Source: Pseudomonas libanensis | Lineage (GTDB): Bacteria; Pseudomonadota; Gammaproteobacteria; Pseudomonadales; Pseudomonadaceae | DNA: 64,000 nt | Assembly (NCBI RefSeq): GCF_001439685.1 | Contig: NZ_JYLH01000009.1 | Location: 186,001 to 250,000, forward strand | Direction: 5' to 3' | Part shown: in pieces, positions 1 through 7,039 of the stretch | Layout of the letters: each line of letters begins with the position of its first letter | How positions within the stretch are numbered: position 1 is the first letter of the stretch | Position numbers and translations under genes: made by a program | The notes under the pieces: generated by a model | What the model saw: only the letters and a program-made list of their open reading frames with translations | What the model was told of the DNA's origin: nothing | Database searches by the model: none

Positions 1-134
1 CGTCTTAAGAAATATCCCGCGCTCTTATGTCGTAGATCCCACGAAACAGCGCGGCTTATTCCAGTGCAATCCAGCAGTTTTCTACCGCCGGCCTATACTT
101 GGCCCACTACCAGAAGTGATTCGGGAGCTCGAAG

Positions 135-1154
135 ATGTTTGCGCTCATGCACAGCACCCGCCTGGAATCGCTGCACCTGAGCGTCGACCCGGTGACCGGG
201 TTGAAGGCGATCATTGCCATCCATGACAGTCGTCGCGGGCCTGCCTTGGGCGGTTGTCGCTACCTTGCTTACCCCGACGATGAAAGTGCCGTGGCCGATG
301 CTGCGCGGCTGGCCCAAGGCATGAGCTATAAGGCCGCGTTGGCAGGGCTGCCAGTGGGCGGCGCTACCGCGGTAATCATGCGTCCTGCGCATGTGGAAAG
401 TCGTGCGGCCCTGTTCGAAGCATTTGGCCGCTGTATCGAAAAATTCGATGGCCGCTACATCACCGCCATCGACAGCGGCACCTCAGTCGCCGATATGGAC
501 TGCATTGCCCAGCACACCCGCTTCGTCACCAGTACCACCGCCGCAGGCGACCCTGCGCCCCATGCTGCCATGGGCGTCTTCGCCGGCATCCGCACCACCG
601 CCATGGCGCGCCTGGGCAGCGACAACCTCGAGGGCCTGCGCGTCGCGGTGCAGGGCCTGGGCAACGTCGGTTATGCCCTGGCCGAGCAACTGCACGCCGC
701 CGGTGCCGAACTGCTGGTCAGCGACATTGATCACGGCAAGGTGCAACTGGCCATGGAGCAACTGGGCGCCCACCCCATCGCCAACGACGCCTTGCTCAGC
801 ACCCCCTGCGACATCCTCGCGCCCTGCGGCGTGGGTGCCGTTTTCAACCGCAGCAGCGTTGGTCAGCTGCGTTGCGCCGCGGTGGCCGGTTCGGCCAGCG
901 CCCAACTGACCAACCTGGACATCGCCGACCAGTTGGAAGGCCGTGGCATCCTCTACGCCCCGGATTACGTGATCAACTCCGGTGGCCTGATCTACGTTGC
1001 CCTCAAACATGCTGGCACGGACTTGCCCGGCATCACCGCGCACCTGTCGAACATCGGCACGCGCCTGACCGAAATCTTCGCCCATGCCCAAGCCGAAAAA
1101 CGCTCCCCGGCACGGGTGGCCGACGAGCTGGCCGAGCGCCTGCTATACAAATAG
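135..1154 (+). CDS. Leu/Phe/Val dehydrogenase family protein, catalytic Lys replaced
   Basis: 339 aa protein of the Glu/Leu/Phe/Val dehydrogenase superfamily, whose active members deaminate branched-chain or aromatic amino acids with NAD. Visible: the substrate-domain motif GPALGGCRYL (residues 35-44), MSYKAALAGL with K66, the acid D113 in ITAIDSGTSVADMD, and a Rossmann motif VQGLGNVGYALAEQL near residue 175. In leucine and phenylalanine dehydrogenases the segment 12 residues after the first Lys reads GGGK, and that second Lys is catalytic; here it is GGAT, with Thr78 in its place. The first Lys and the Asp are kept. The ATG has a GGGAG ribosome site 8 bases upstream. The gene is single and ends at a hairpin shared with yebG. 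The family call is firm; activity on amino acids is uncertain. Confidence 0.85.
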   Translation: MFALMHSTRLESLHLSVDPVTGLKAIIAIHDSRRGPALGGCRYLAYPDDESAVADAARLAQGMSYKAALAGLPVGGATAVIMRPAHVESRAALFEAFGRCIEKFDGRYITAIDSGTSVADMDCIAQHTRFVTSTTAAGDPAPHAAMGVFAGIRTTAMARLGSDNLEGLRVAVQGLGNVGYALAEQLHAAGAELLVSDIDHGKVQLAMEQLGAHPIANDALLSTPCDILAPCGVGAVFNRSSVGQLRCAAVAGSASAQLTNLDIADQLEGRGILYAPDYVINSGGLIYVALKHAGTDLPGITAHLSNIGTRLTEIFAHAQAEKRSPARVADELAERLLYK

Positions 1155-1169
1155 CCCAGGCATTAAAAA

Positions 1170-1194
1170 GGCCCTGAATCCATGATTCAGGGCC
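1170..1194. terminator. Bidirectional terminator-like hairpin between convergent genes
   Basis: An 11-bp perfect stem (GGCCCTGAATC / GATTCAGGGCC) with a CAT loop lies between the convergent dehydrogenase and yebG genes. An A-tract precedes it, giving a U-tract for the minus transcript; the plus-side tail is only moderately T-rich. Confidence 0.7.
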
Positions 1195-1209
1195 TGTTCA
1201 ATTCGGGCT

Positions 1210-1470
1210 TTACTCCGCCGCCGGGTTCAGCAACTCGGACAACGCGTCCGGTTGGCTCTTGAACGCCTTGGCAAATACATCGCGGTTCTTCGCCATGTAG
1301 ATCCCGGCTTCCTCCACCTGCTGCTCGCTCAGCGACGGCACGGCTTTTTGCAACACTTCTGCCAGCAACTCAGCGAGTTCAAGCATCTTGTCATGACGGT
1401 CAGCTTCGGCTTTATCCATGAACAAACGCTCCAGATCTCGGCTGCTGCGGTATACCACTTCGACGGCCAT
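1210..1470 (-). CDS. yebG: YebG family SOS-inducible protein
   Basis: 86 aa. The start MAVEVVYRSSRDLERLFMDK and the later segment DKMLELAELLAEVLQ match the layout of YebG, a small DNA-damage-inducible protein of unknown mechanism in enterobacteria and pseudomonads. No catalytic motif is visible; it is acidic and probably helical. A near-perfect LexA box lies 44 bp upstream of the start codon, as expected for a member of the SOS regulon. It converges on the dehydrogenase gene. Identification rests on the N-terminal signature plus the SOS box. Confidence 0.85.
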   Translation of the reverse strand: MAVEVVYRSSRDLERLFMDKAEADRHDKMLELAELLAEVLQKAVPSLSEQQVEEAGIYMAKNRDVFAKAFKSQPDALSELLNPAAE

Positions 1471-1513
1471 TCACCACCTCACATGCCTTCACGATAGTTG
1501 TCTTTTGCGACTA

Positions 1514-1529
1514 CTGTATTTATATACAG
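1514..1529. promoter_or_regulatory. LexA (SOS) box of yebG
   Basis: CTGTATTTATATACAG is a 16-bp dyad with both CTGTAT and ATACAG half sites, matching the gamma-proteobacterial LexA consensus CTGTATN4ATACAG exactly. It lies upstream of yebG, so the gene is very likely LexA-repressed and damage-induced. Confidence 0.9.
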
Positions 1530-1745
1530 CGAAAAGGATAAGCCAAACGTTGGGGTTTGGATAGTAGGTTTTTAATGTAGTTGGGAAATGGGGGGTTGCT
1601 ACACCGGAAATTTCGTACGACACGCTGAGGTTGCTGAGTAATCCTACGGTGGCTTACCTTCTTCTGGCCCTGCATTCGCAAGGCCGAGCTTGGCGGCTCG
1701 ATTTACGGAAAGGAAAACTTACGTGTTTAATTTTGGAGTCCTACC

Positions 1746-2006
1746 ATGGGTAAAAATACCTCAAGCAGCAATGATCCTCTGAAGCCAGAGCCGCCAGTCA
1801 CCCTTTTCAACGTAACGCCTGACAACGACACGGAAACCCTGCTGGCCAACGCCAGTGAAACTCTTAGCAGTGCCCGGGAAATGGCTAACACGCTGGCATT
1901 CGACCTTGAAGGTCCTCAGCGAAGCCTGGTCCTGGCAATTCATCAATTGGTTGAAATGGGCGCTCTGCTAGTCGATCAAGCATTGGAGCAAGTCGCACCA
2001 GCTTGA
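1746..2006 (+). CDS. DUF6124-like Pseudomonas small protein
   Basis: 86 aa hypothetical protein. The second half (TLLANASETLSSAREMAN, then LEGPQRSLVLAIHQLVEMG) resembles a family found almost only in Pseudomonas and annotated DUF6124 (older DUF3077-type names are also used). No signal peptide, membrane segment or catalytic motif; the C-terminal part is predicted helical. GGAG sits 8 bases before the ATG. The roughly 215-base region upstream, between the yebG SOS box and this gene, holds nothing else I can identify. Function unknown. Confidence 0.65.
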   Translation: MGKNTSSSNDPLKPEPPVTLFNVTPDNDTETLLANASETLSSAREMANTLAFDLEGPQRSLVLAIHQLVEMGALLVDQALEQVAPA

Positions 2007-2020
2007 TGCTACGACGTGAT

Positions 2021-2042
2021 CGTCCCCACGATCGTGGGGACG
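2021..2042. repeat. 22-bp perfect palindrome (REP-like hairpin)
   Basis: CGTCCCCACGA followed immediately by its exact reverse complement. It lies 15 bases after the DUF6124-like stop and resembles the short GTCCCCAC/GTGGGGAC palindromic repeats scattered between Pseudomonas genes. No U-tract follows on the plus strand, so it may protect the 3' end or be a repeat remnant rather than a classic terminator. Confidence 0.6.
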
Positions 2043-2157
2043 GTCTAAAAAATGATTGGCTGAGCATGGATTTTTTCTGTTACTCACTTCATCGCTTGAA
2101 GCACGACAGTAAAAACGCCAGCGACTAGACTCCTTCTCATCGACAACGGAGATTTTT

Positions 2158-2346
2158 ATGGACGCTTCCTTTTCCTCTGGTATCCAAGCAGATACCGAAG
2201 AGCAGGCTGACAGCTACGACCGCTGGTTTCGCGCCAAGGTGCAGGCCGCTATTGACGACACCAGCCCCGGCATTCCTCACGACGAGGTGATGGCCGAAAT
2301 GCAAGCACTGATTGAATCCAAACTCAAGAAAGGCGATGCTGATTGA
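2158..2346 (+). CDS. Type II antitoxin, RelB/StbD-like
   Basis: 62 aa acidic protein directly upstream of, and overlapping, a RelE/ParE-type toxin. The segment SYDRWFRAKVQAAIDDTSPGIPHDEVMAEMQALI has the arrangement seen in small RelB/ParD-type antitoxins of this kind, where a helical region is followed by PHDEVMAEM. The protein would bind and neutralise the toxin and repress the shared promoter. ATG at 2158 with GGAG 8 bases upstream. The final 11 bases overlap the toxin start, which indicates translational coupling. Assignment rests on size, order and the C-terminal motif. Confidence 0.75.
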   Translation: MDASFSSGIQADTEEQADSYDRWFRAKVQAAIDDTSPGIPHDEVMAEMQALIESKLKKGDAD

Positions 2347-2626
2347 GTGGGTACCCGCAGCGCGGGTGGAACTTCGCCAAATTATTGAATACCTCAGTCA
2401 TCGCAATCCTATAGCAGCTCTCGAGTTAAAGCGCTCCATCGAATCCTCGGTGCTGGCCCTCTCTCGCAGACCCCACCTTTACCGTCCTGGCAGAGTCATT
2501 GGTACTCGAGAGATGGTGGTGCATCCGAATTATCTGGTCGTATACAAAGTGACAGACAACATTCGGGTTCTCTCGGTTTTACACGCACTGCCAGCGATAT
2601 CCTTGATAGGTCAGCTTTTTCGATGA
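2336..2626 (+). CDS. Type II toxin, RelE/ParE superfamily
   Basis: 96 aa from the ATG at 2336 (MLIEWVPAARVEL), chosen over the upstream in-frame ATG at 2312 because AAGAAAGG lies at the right distance and family members start this way. Features: a helical stretch DLxxIxxYLSHRNPIAA-like (ELRQIIEYLSHRNP), then RPHLYRPGRVIGTREMVVHPNYLVVYKV, typical of ParE/RelE proteins whose targets are gyrase (ParE) or ribosome-bound mRNA (RelE). The VHPNYLVVYKV end leans towards ParE/RelE-type proteins annotated in Pseudomonas. It overlaps its antitoxin by 11 bases. The exact target cannot be read from sequence. Confidence 0.8.
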   Translation: MLIEWVPAARVELRQIIEYLSHRNPIAALELKRSIESSVLALSRRPHLYRPGRVIGTREMVVHPNYLVVYKVTDNIRVLSVLHALPAISLIGQLFR

Positions 2627-2775
2627 GCAAAGTATCTACTCTGCTCATCCTCATATGTGCCTCATGTCACCAAGCCACCATCTTAGAACCGCCCTCTGGC
2701 CTTTTTTCTGCATGCAGAACAACCGTCACGTCCAACCCGCATTATCCGGTCGAGCCGACCTAAGGAAACACCATC

Positions 2776-3264
2776 GTGAAAATCAACTGGGCCGAAAGGC
2801 TGCGCCAGCAAGTCCATGGGCTGGCCGAGTCCCTGGGGAATCTGTTTGTCGAGTCGTTCCACTATCTGGCGCTGTTTGCCATCGGAGCGGTGACCGCCTG
2901 GGCAGCGGTGATGGAATTTCTGGGGATGCTGGAGAATGGGCACATCAAGATCGATGACATCTTGCTGCTGTTCATCTACCTGGAATTGGGCGCGATGGTG
3001 GGGATTTACTTCAAGACCAACCACATGCCCGTGCGCTTCCTGATCTACGTGGCGATCACCGCGCTGACGCGCTTGTTGATCTCCAACGTGTCACACCACA
3101 ACCCGCCGGACGTGGGCATCATCTACCTGTGCGGTGGCATCCTGCTGTTGGCGTTTGCCATCCTGGTGGTGCGCTACGCATCGTCGGCTTTCCCTTCGGT
3201 GAAGGTCGAAGGCCCGCGTCGCAAGGGCGAGGCGAGCCTGGAAACCGAAAAGGGTGAGCTTTAA
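2776..3264 (+). CDS. Phosphate-starvation-inducible PsiE family membrane protein
   Basis: 162 aa. Four hydrophobic segments are visible at about residues 28-52, 60-78, 85-104 and 115-135, with the conserved LFIYLELGAMVGIYF and HMPVRFLIYVAITALTR blocks of the PsiE family. Family members are inner-membrane proteins of unknown biochemical role, first found as phosphate-starvation genes in E. coli. The GTG start at 2776 is supported by AAGGA 9 bases upstream. I saw no convincing Pho box upstream, so phosphate control is not shown here. Its TAA stop overlaps the opposite-strand stop of the DUF3509 gene. Confidence 0.85.
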   Translation: MKINWAERLRQQVHGLAESLGNLFVESFHYLALFAIGAVTAWAAVMEFLGMLENGHIKIDDILLLFIYLELGAMVGIYFKTNHMPVRFLIYVAITALTRLLISNVSHHNPPDVGIIYLCGGILLLAFAILVVRYASSAFPSVKVEGPRRKGEASLETEKGEL

Positions 3265-3578
3265 AGCCCGACGCTGAACGGCAGGGTACGGGTGGGCGGT
3301 TGCTGCAGGAGTTTGTGGTTGTCGCCGTCCGTCATCAGTTCGAGGATCTCCACGGCGCTATGGCCCTGTTCGATGGCGATGCCGAACTGGATGCTCTGCA
3401 CCAGGCGCTTGAGGCGTTGTGGGTCGTTGCGCTGTTCGGCGCTGATCATGCGCTTGGCCACCACGCCGGTCTCATCCGAGAGGGTGAGCATGATGCTGCC
3501 GTCCAGCCGCTGGATGCTCAGGTTGACGCGGTATTGGGGGCTGAAGGTATCGGTGATGATCTGAAAAGGATTGTCCAT
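3261..3578 (-). CDS. DUF3509 domain protein
   Basis: 105 aa. The protein starts MDNPFQIITDTFSPQYRV and contains LDGSIMLTLSDETGVVAKRMIS followed by RLKRLVQSIQFGIAIEQG, matching the small DUF3509 family common in pseudomonads and of unknown function. No signal peptide or membrane segment. It converges on psiE, and the two stop codons share bases (TAA on each strand within 3261-3264). The 140 bases upstream hold no further gene. Confidence 0.75.
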   Translation of the reverse strand: MDNPFQIITDTFSPQYRVNLSIQRLDGSIMLTLSDETGVVAKRMISAEQRNDPQRLKRLVQSIQFGIAIEQGHSAVEILELMTDGDNHKLLQQPPTRTLPFSVGL

Positions 3579-3720
3579 GGTGCGTTACCGCCTGATAAGA
3601 ACATGCAGTCATTGACGGCCGGTGCCGGGATTAGTTCGCATCGCCTGACCATCGGCCAAAGTCCGTTTTCCTCGTAAGTTCTACAGCAAGCCTCGTGCCG
3701 TACAGGCGCTGAAGTTTTAA

Positions 3721-3808
3721 TGTGGGAGGGGGCTTGCCCCCGATAGCGGTCTTGCAGCCGAGTATTTATTGGCTGACACACAGCTATCGGGGGCAAGCCA
3801 CCTCCCAC
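3721..3808. repeat. REP doublet (REPIN-like), GGGGGCTTGCCCCC type
   Basis: Two inverted REP arms, TGTGGGAGGGGGCTTGCCCC... and its near reverse complement, flank a ~35-base spacer. Each arm also contains its own small palindrome (GGGGGCTTGCCCCC). It sits between the DUF3509 and serine dehydratase genes. Confidence 0.9.
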
Positions 3809-3899
3809 CTTTGTTCTGTGTGGCTATTGGGGCCGGTGAACTGTTTCAGGGCAACGCTGAAAAAATGATCACAGACAACGCAATCTGGCAGTGCTCCAA

Positions 3900-5276
3900 T
3901 CAGCACTCCACCCAGCTGACCGCCAGGCCGCCCCGTGACGTTTCTTTGTATTTGTCATGCATGTCGGCACCGGTATCGCGCATGGTGCGGATCACCCTGT
4001 CGAGGGAAATGAAGTGCTTGCCGTCGCCGCGCAGGGCCATTTGCGTGGCATTGATCGCCTTGACCGCGGCAATGGCGTTGCGCTCGATGCACGGCACTTG
4101 CACCAGGCCGCCGACCGGGTCGCAGGTCAGGCCGAGGTTGTGTTCCAGGCCGATTTCGGCGGCGTTTTCCAGTTGCTCCGGTGTGGCCCCGAGGATGTCG
4201 GCCAGGCCGGCGGCGGCCATGGCGCAGGCCGAGCCGACTTCGCCCTGGCAGCCGACTTCGGCCCCGGAGATCGAGGCGTTTTTCTTGCAGAGAATGCCAA
4301 CGGCGGCAGCGGCCAGGAAGAAATTCACTACGTCATCATCGGACGCATCAGGGTTGAACTTCATGTAGTAATGCAGCACCGCCGGGATGATCCCCGCCGC
4401 ACCATTGGTCGGCGCGGTGACCATGCGCCCGCCGGCGGCGTTTTCTTCGTTGACGGCCAGGGCGAACAGGTTGACCCATTCCATCGCAGACAAGGTCGAG
4501 GTGATGACGTTGGGCTTGCCGATTTCCAACAGGCTGCGGTGCAATTTCGCCGCCCGCCGTGGCACATCCAGGCCACCGGGCAGGATGCCTTCATCGCGCA
4601 GGCCTTGTTCCACGCAGTCGCGCATCACCGACCAGATATGCAAGAGGCCGCTGCGGATCTCTTCGTCGCTGCGCCACGCGCGTTCGTTGGCCATCATCAA
4701 TTCGGAAACCCGCAGGCCGTGCTTGTTGCACAGGGCCAGCAGTTCCACCGCGCTGGAAAAATCGTAGGGCAATTTCACATCGCTGGTCGGGGCAATGCCC
4801 GAGGCGGCTTCGGCAGCTTCGATGATGAAACCACCGCCCACCGAGTAATAGGTTTGTTCGCTCAACAGGCCGTTGTCGCCATAGGCGTGCAAGGACATGG
4901 CGTTGGGGTGGTAAGGCAGGCTTTCGTCCAATAGCAGGAGGTCGGTTTGCCAGTTGAAGGCAATTTCCTGGGAACCCGCAAGCAGCAATTGGCCGGACTC
5001 GCGCAGCTGCTGGATACGTGCATTGATCGAGGTGGGGTCGACCTTATCCGGCCATTCGCCCATCAGGCCCATGACACAGGCGCGGTCGGTGGCGTGGCCG
5101 ATGCCCGTGGCGGACAGCGAGCCGTACAGGCGTATCTCGACGCGGCGGGTCTGGCTGAGCAAATGCTGGTCGACCAACGCCTGGGCGAAGGTTGCCGCAG
5201 CGCGCATCGGGCCGACGGTGTGGGAGCTGGAGGGGCCAATGCCCACTTTGAATAGATCGAAAACACTGATAGCCAT
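3900..5276 (-). CDS. sdaA: L-serine ammonia-lyase (iron-sulfur)
   Basis: 458 aa, the usual length for the single-chain [4Fe-4S] L-serine dehydratase converting L-serine to pyruvate and ammonia. The N-terminal domain carries GPSSSHTVGPMRAA (residues 14-27); the catalytic domain has TAPTNGAAG (288-295) and the three cluster cysteines C343 (GAEVGCQGEVGSAC), C385 (GLTCDPVGG) and C396 (VQVPCIERNA), at the same spacing as in E. coli and Legionella enzymes. A LysR gene is divergent across a 137-base gap and is a plausible regulator. E. coli has paralogues sdaA, sdaB and tdcG; which orthologue this is cannot be decided here. Confidence 0.93.
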   Translation of the reverse strand: MAISVFDLFKVGIGPSSSHTVGPMRAAATFAQALVDQHLLSQTRRVEIRLYGSLSATGIGHATDRACVMGLMGEWPDKVDPTSINARIQQLRESGQLLLAGSQEIAFNWQTDLLLLDESLPYHPNAMSLHAYGDNGLLSEQTYYSVGGGFIIEAAEAASGIAPTSDVKLPYDFSSAVELLALCNKHGLRVSELMMANERAWRSDEEIRSGLLHIWSVMRDCVEQGLRDEGILPGGLDVPRRAAKLHRSLLEIGKPNVITSTLSAMEWVNLFALAVNEENAAGGRMVTAPTNGAAGIIPAVLHYYMKFNPDASDDDVVNFFLAAAAVGILCKKNASISGAEVGCQGEVGSACAMAAAGLADILGATPEQLENAAEIGLEHNLGLTCDPVGGLVQVPCIERNAIAAVKAINATQMALRGDGKHFISLDRVIRTMRDTGADMHDKYKETSRGGLAVSWVEC

Positions 5277-5413
5277 GCTAAACCCTTACAAGCAATGGAG
5301 TAGAAATCGCTGCCATGTTTTGTAGGACGAGCGCAATTAAGGCGATACTGAGCCTATAGTTTGATACTGACCAACGAATTGTTCTAAGACACCCTTTAGC
5401 AGGACTAAACCCT

Positions 5414-6361
5414 ATGACGCGCCCGCTCAATGGCCAGACCTATGTCTGGTTGCATGTTTTCTCCTGCGCTGCACGGCACCTGTCGTTCACCCGCTGCGCC
5501 GAAGAACTGCACATCACACCCGGTGCGGTGAGCCAGCAGATTCGCCAGTTGGAGGAGCGCCTGGGGTTTCGGTTGTTTCATCGGCGTGCGCGCGGGGTGG
5601 AGCTCAGCGCCGAGGGGCAGCGCCTGGCGGCCGTGGTGGGGGAGGCCTATGGCAGCATCGATGCGGAATTGCGGCGCCTGGACGCGGGAATGATCAGCGG
5701 CACCTTACGCTTGCGTTCGATCCCGTCGTTTCTCGGCAAGTGGCTGACCCCGCGCTTGCCGCGTTTGCAGCAGCGTTTTCCGGACATTCAATTGCGCCTG
5801 GTCGCCGAAGACAGCAGCATCGCCTTGCATGAAGGTGATTTCGACCTTGCTATCGACCTGAACGACGGCAGCTACCCCGGCCTGTTATCCACAGCCCTGC
5901 TGGACGAGCAGATATTCCCGGTATGCGCTCCCAGCTTGTTGCGTGGTCGGCCACCGTTGCACGGCCCGGCTGACCTTGCACATTTCCCGCTGCTGCACGA
6001 CATCACCGCCTGGCGTGGGAGTTATGAATATGCCGAGTGGGAGTTCTACCTGAATGCCATTGGCTACCATGGCGCGGATGTGCGGCGCGGGCATACCTTC
6101 AATCGCAATCACCTGACCATCGAAGCCGCCATTGCCGGCATGGGCGTGGCGATTGCGCGGCGCACCTTGCTCAATGATGAACTGGAGCGCGGCACCCTGA
6201 TCGTGCCATTCGGCGTGGCCGTGCCCAACCATAAACGCTACGTGCTGCTGTATGCGCCGGGTGCGTTGAACCATCCGGGCGTGCGTGCGGTGCATGATTG
6301 GCTGGTGGAGGAAGCAGGGATTTTTCGCGTTTTGCACCCCTTGGCAGAGGCGCAATTATGA
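5414..6361 (+). CDS. LysR family regulator, GcvA-like
   Basis: 315 aa. The winged HTH at residues ~10-68 contains SCAARHLSFTRCAEELHIT followed by PGAVSQQIRQLEERLG, the form typical of the GcvA branch of LysR regulators. The C-terminal periplasmic-binding-like effector domain starts at about residue 95 (TLRLRSIPSFLGKWL). GcvA in E. coli controls glycine cleavage; here the gene is divergent from an L-serine dehydratase, so control of serine catabolism is the simplest inference. The 137-base shared region is AT-richer and would contain both promoters; I could not define the operator. Confidence 0.85.
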   Translation: MTRPLNGQTYVWLHVFSCAARHLSFTRCAEELHITPGAVSQQIRQLEERLGFRLFHRRARGVELSAEGQRLAAVVGEAYGSIDAELRRLDAGMISGTLRLRSIPSFLGKWLTPRLPRLQQRFPDIQLRLVAEDSSIALHEGDFDLAIDLNDGSYPGLLSTALLDEQIFPVCAPSLLRGRPPLHGPADLAHFPLLHDITAWRGSYEYAEWEFYLNAIGYHGADVRRGHTFNRNHLTIEAAIAGMGVAIARRTLLNDELERGTLIVPFGVAVPNHKRYVLLYAPGALNHPGVRAVHDWLVEEAGIFRVLHPLAEAQL

Positions 6362-6501
6362 GGTTGGCAGGTCGTAAGAAGATGTAACTAACTCCCCACC
6401 GTACCAGTGTTTTTGCCCGTCGTCAGGGTTAATTTGTAATGTAGGATTTATCTTTGCAAAGGGGTTGAATTGTTTCAGCAGGTGCTCAATTGTGTAATCA
6501 G

Positions 6502-6544
6502 GAGGTCATGGTTTCACCACCCTGGTGTTGCAGTTTGTGACCTC
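6502..6544 (+). promoter_or_regulatory. Structured 5' leader of the hibernation factor gene
   Basis: GAGGTCA at 6502 pairs with TGACCTC at 6538-6544. Inside, CACCACCCTGGTG (6515-6527) forms a second stem. The nested hairpin ends about 30 bases before the ATG of the ribosome hibernation gene. It could be a terminator-like or regulatory leader; no U-tract follows. Confidence 0.45.
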
Positions 6545-6574
6545 TGGCGAGCTAGCTGAAATAAGGGAAGAACT

Positions 6575-6985
6575 ATGCAAATCCAAGTCAATAGCGATAA
6601 CCATATTGAAAGCAGCATCCGACTGGAGGAGTGGGTACGTACTACCATTGAGAGCACGCTCGAACGTTACGAAGAAGACCTGACCCGCGTTGAGGTCTAC
6701 CTGCGGGATGAGAACGGCGACAAGCCCGGTCCCCACGATTTAAGTTGCCGCCTGGAAGCACGGCCAAAGGGCCATCAACCGGTTTCCGTGTGCCATAAAG
6801 CCGATACGCTGGAACAAGCGATCGATGGCGCCGCCACCAAGTTGGACCATGCGTTGGAACACCTGTTTGGCAAACTGCAAGGCAAGCCCCGCGCTGCCGC
6901 GAAAACCCAGCCAATCAACAAAGTGAATGAAGACGCGCTTGAAGAGGAATTCCTGGAAAACGAAAACGCTGCAATCAACGGCTGA
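6575..6985 (+). CDS. HPF/RaiA family ribosome-associated factor
   Basis: 136 aa. The N-terminal ~100 residues match the sigma-54 modulation/S30EA (HPF/RaiA) fold: MQIQVNSDN start, LERYEEDLTRVEVYLRDENG, then ARPKGHQPVSVCHKADTLEQAIDGAATKL. Such proteins bind the 30S subunit and silence ribosomes in stress or stationary phase. There is a ~35-residue acidic tail (NEDALEEEFLENENAAING) but not the long C-terminal domain of long HPF. This is a paralogue separate from the hpf gene usually next to rpoN. AAGGGAAG lies upstream of the ATG. Confidence 0.85.
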   Translation: MQIQVNSDNHIESSIRLEEWVRTTIESTLERYEEDLTRVEVYLRDENGDKPGPHDLSCRLEARPKGHQPVSVCHKADTLEQAIDGAATKLDHALEHLFGKLQGKPRAAAKTQPINKVNEDALEEEFLENENAAING

Positions 6986-7006
6986 CCGTTTTTTAAACCC
7001 CTACTG

Positions 7007-7036
7007 AAAACGGGCCTGCACATGCAGGCCCGTTTT
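7007..7036. terminator. Bidirectional rho-independent terminator
   Basis: AAAACGGGCCTGCA / TGCAGGCCCGTTTT forms a strong stem with T-runs in both directions, between the convergent hibernation factor gene and MFS transporter gene. Confidence 0.85.
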
Positions 7037-7039
7037 CGT

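Noticed and set aside
2640..2775. Pho box upstream of psiE
   Set aside because: I looked for CTGTCAT-type tandem repeats and found none; the TGTCA/CGTCA fragments present lack the correct spacing.
3957..4934. 325-codon plus-strand frame opposite sdaA
   Set aside because: Shadow of serine dehydratase; the sdaA frame contains the iron-sulfur cysteines at the proper spacing.
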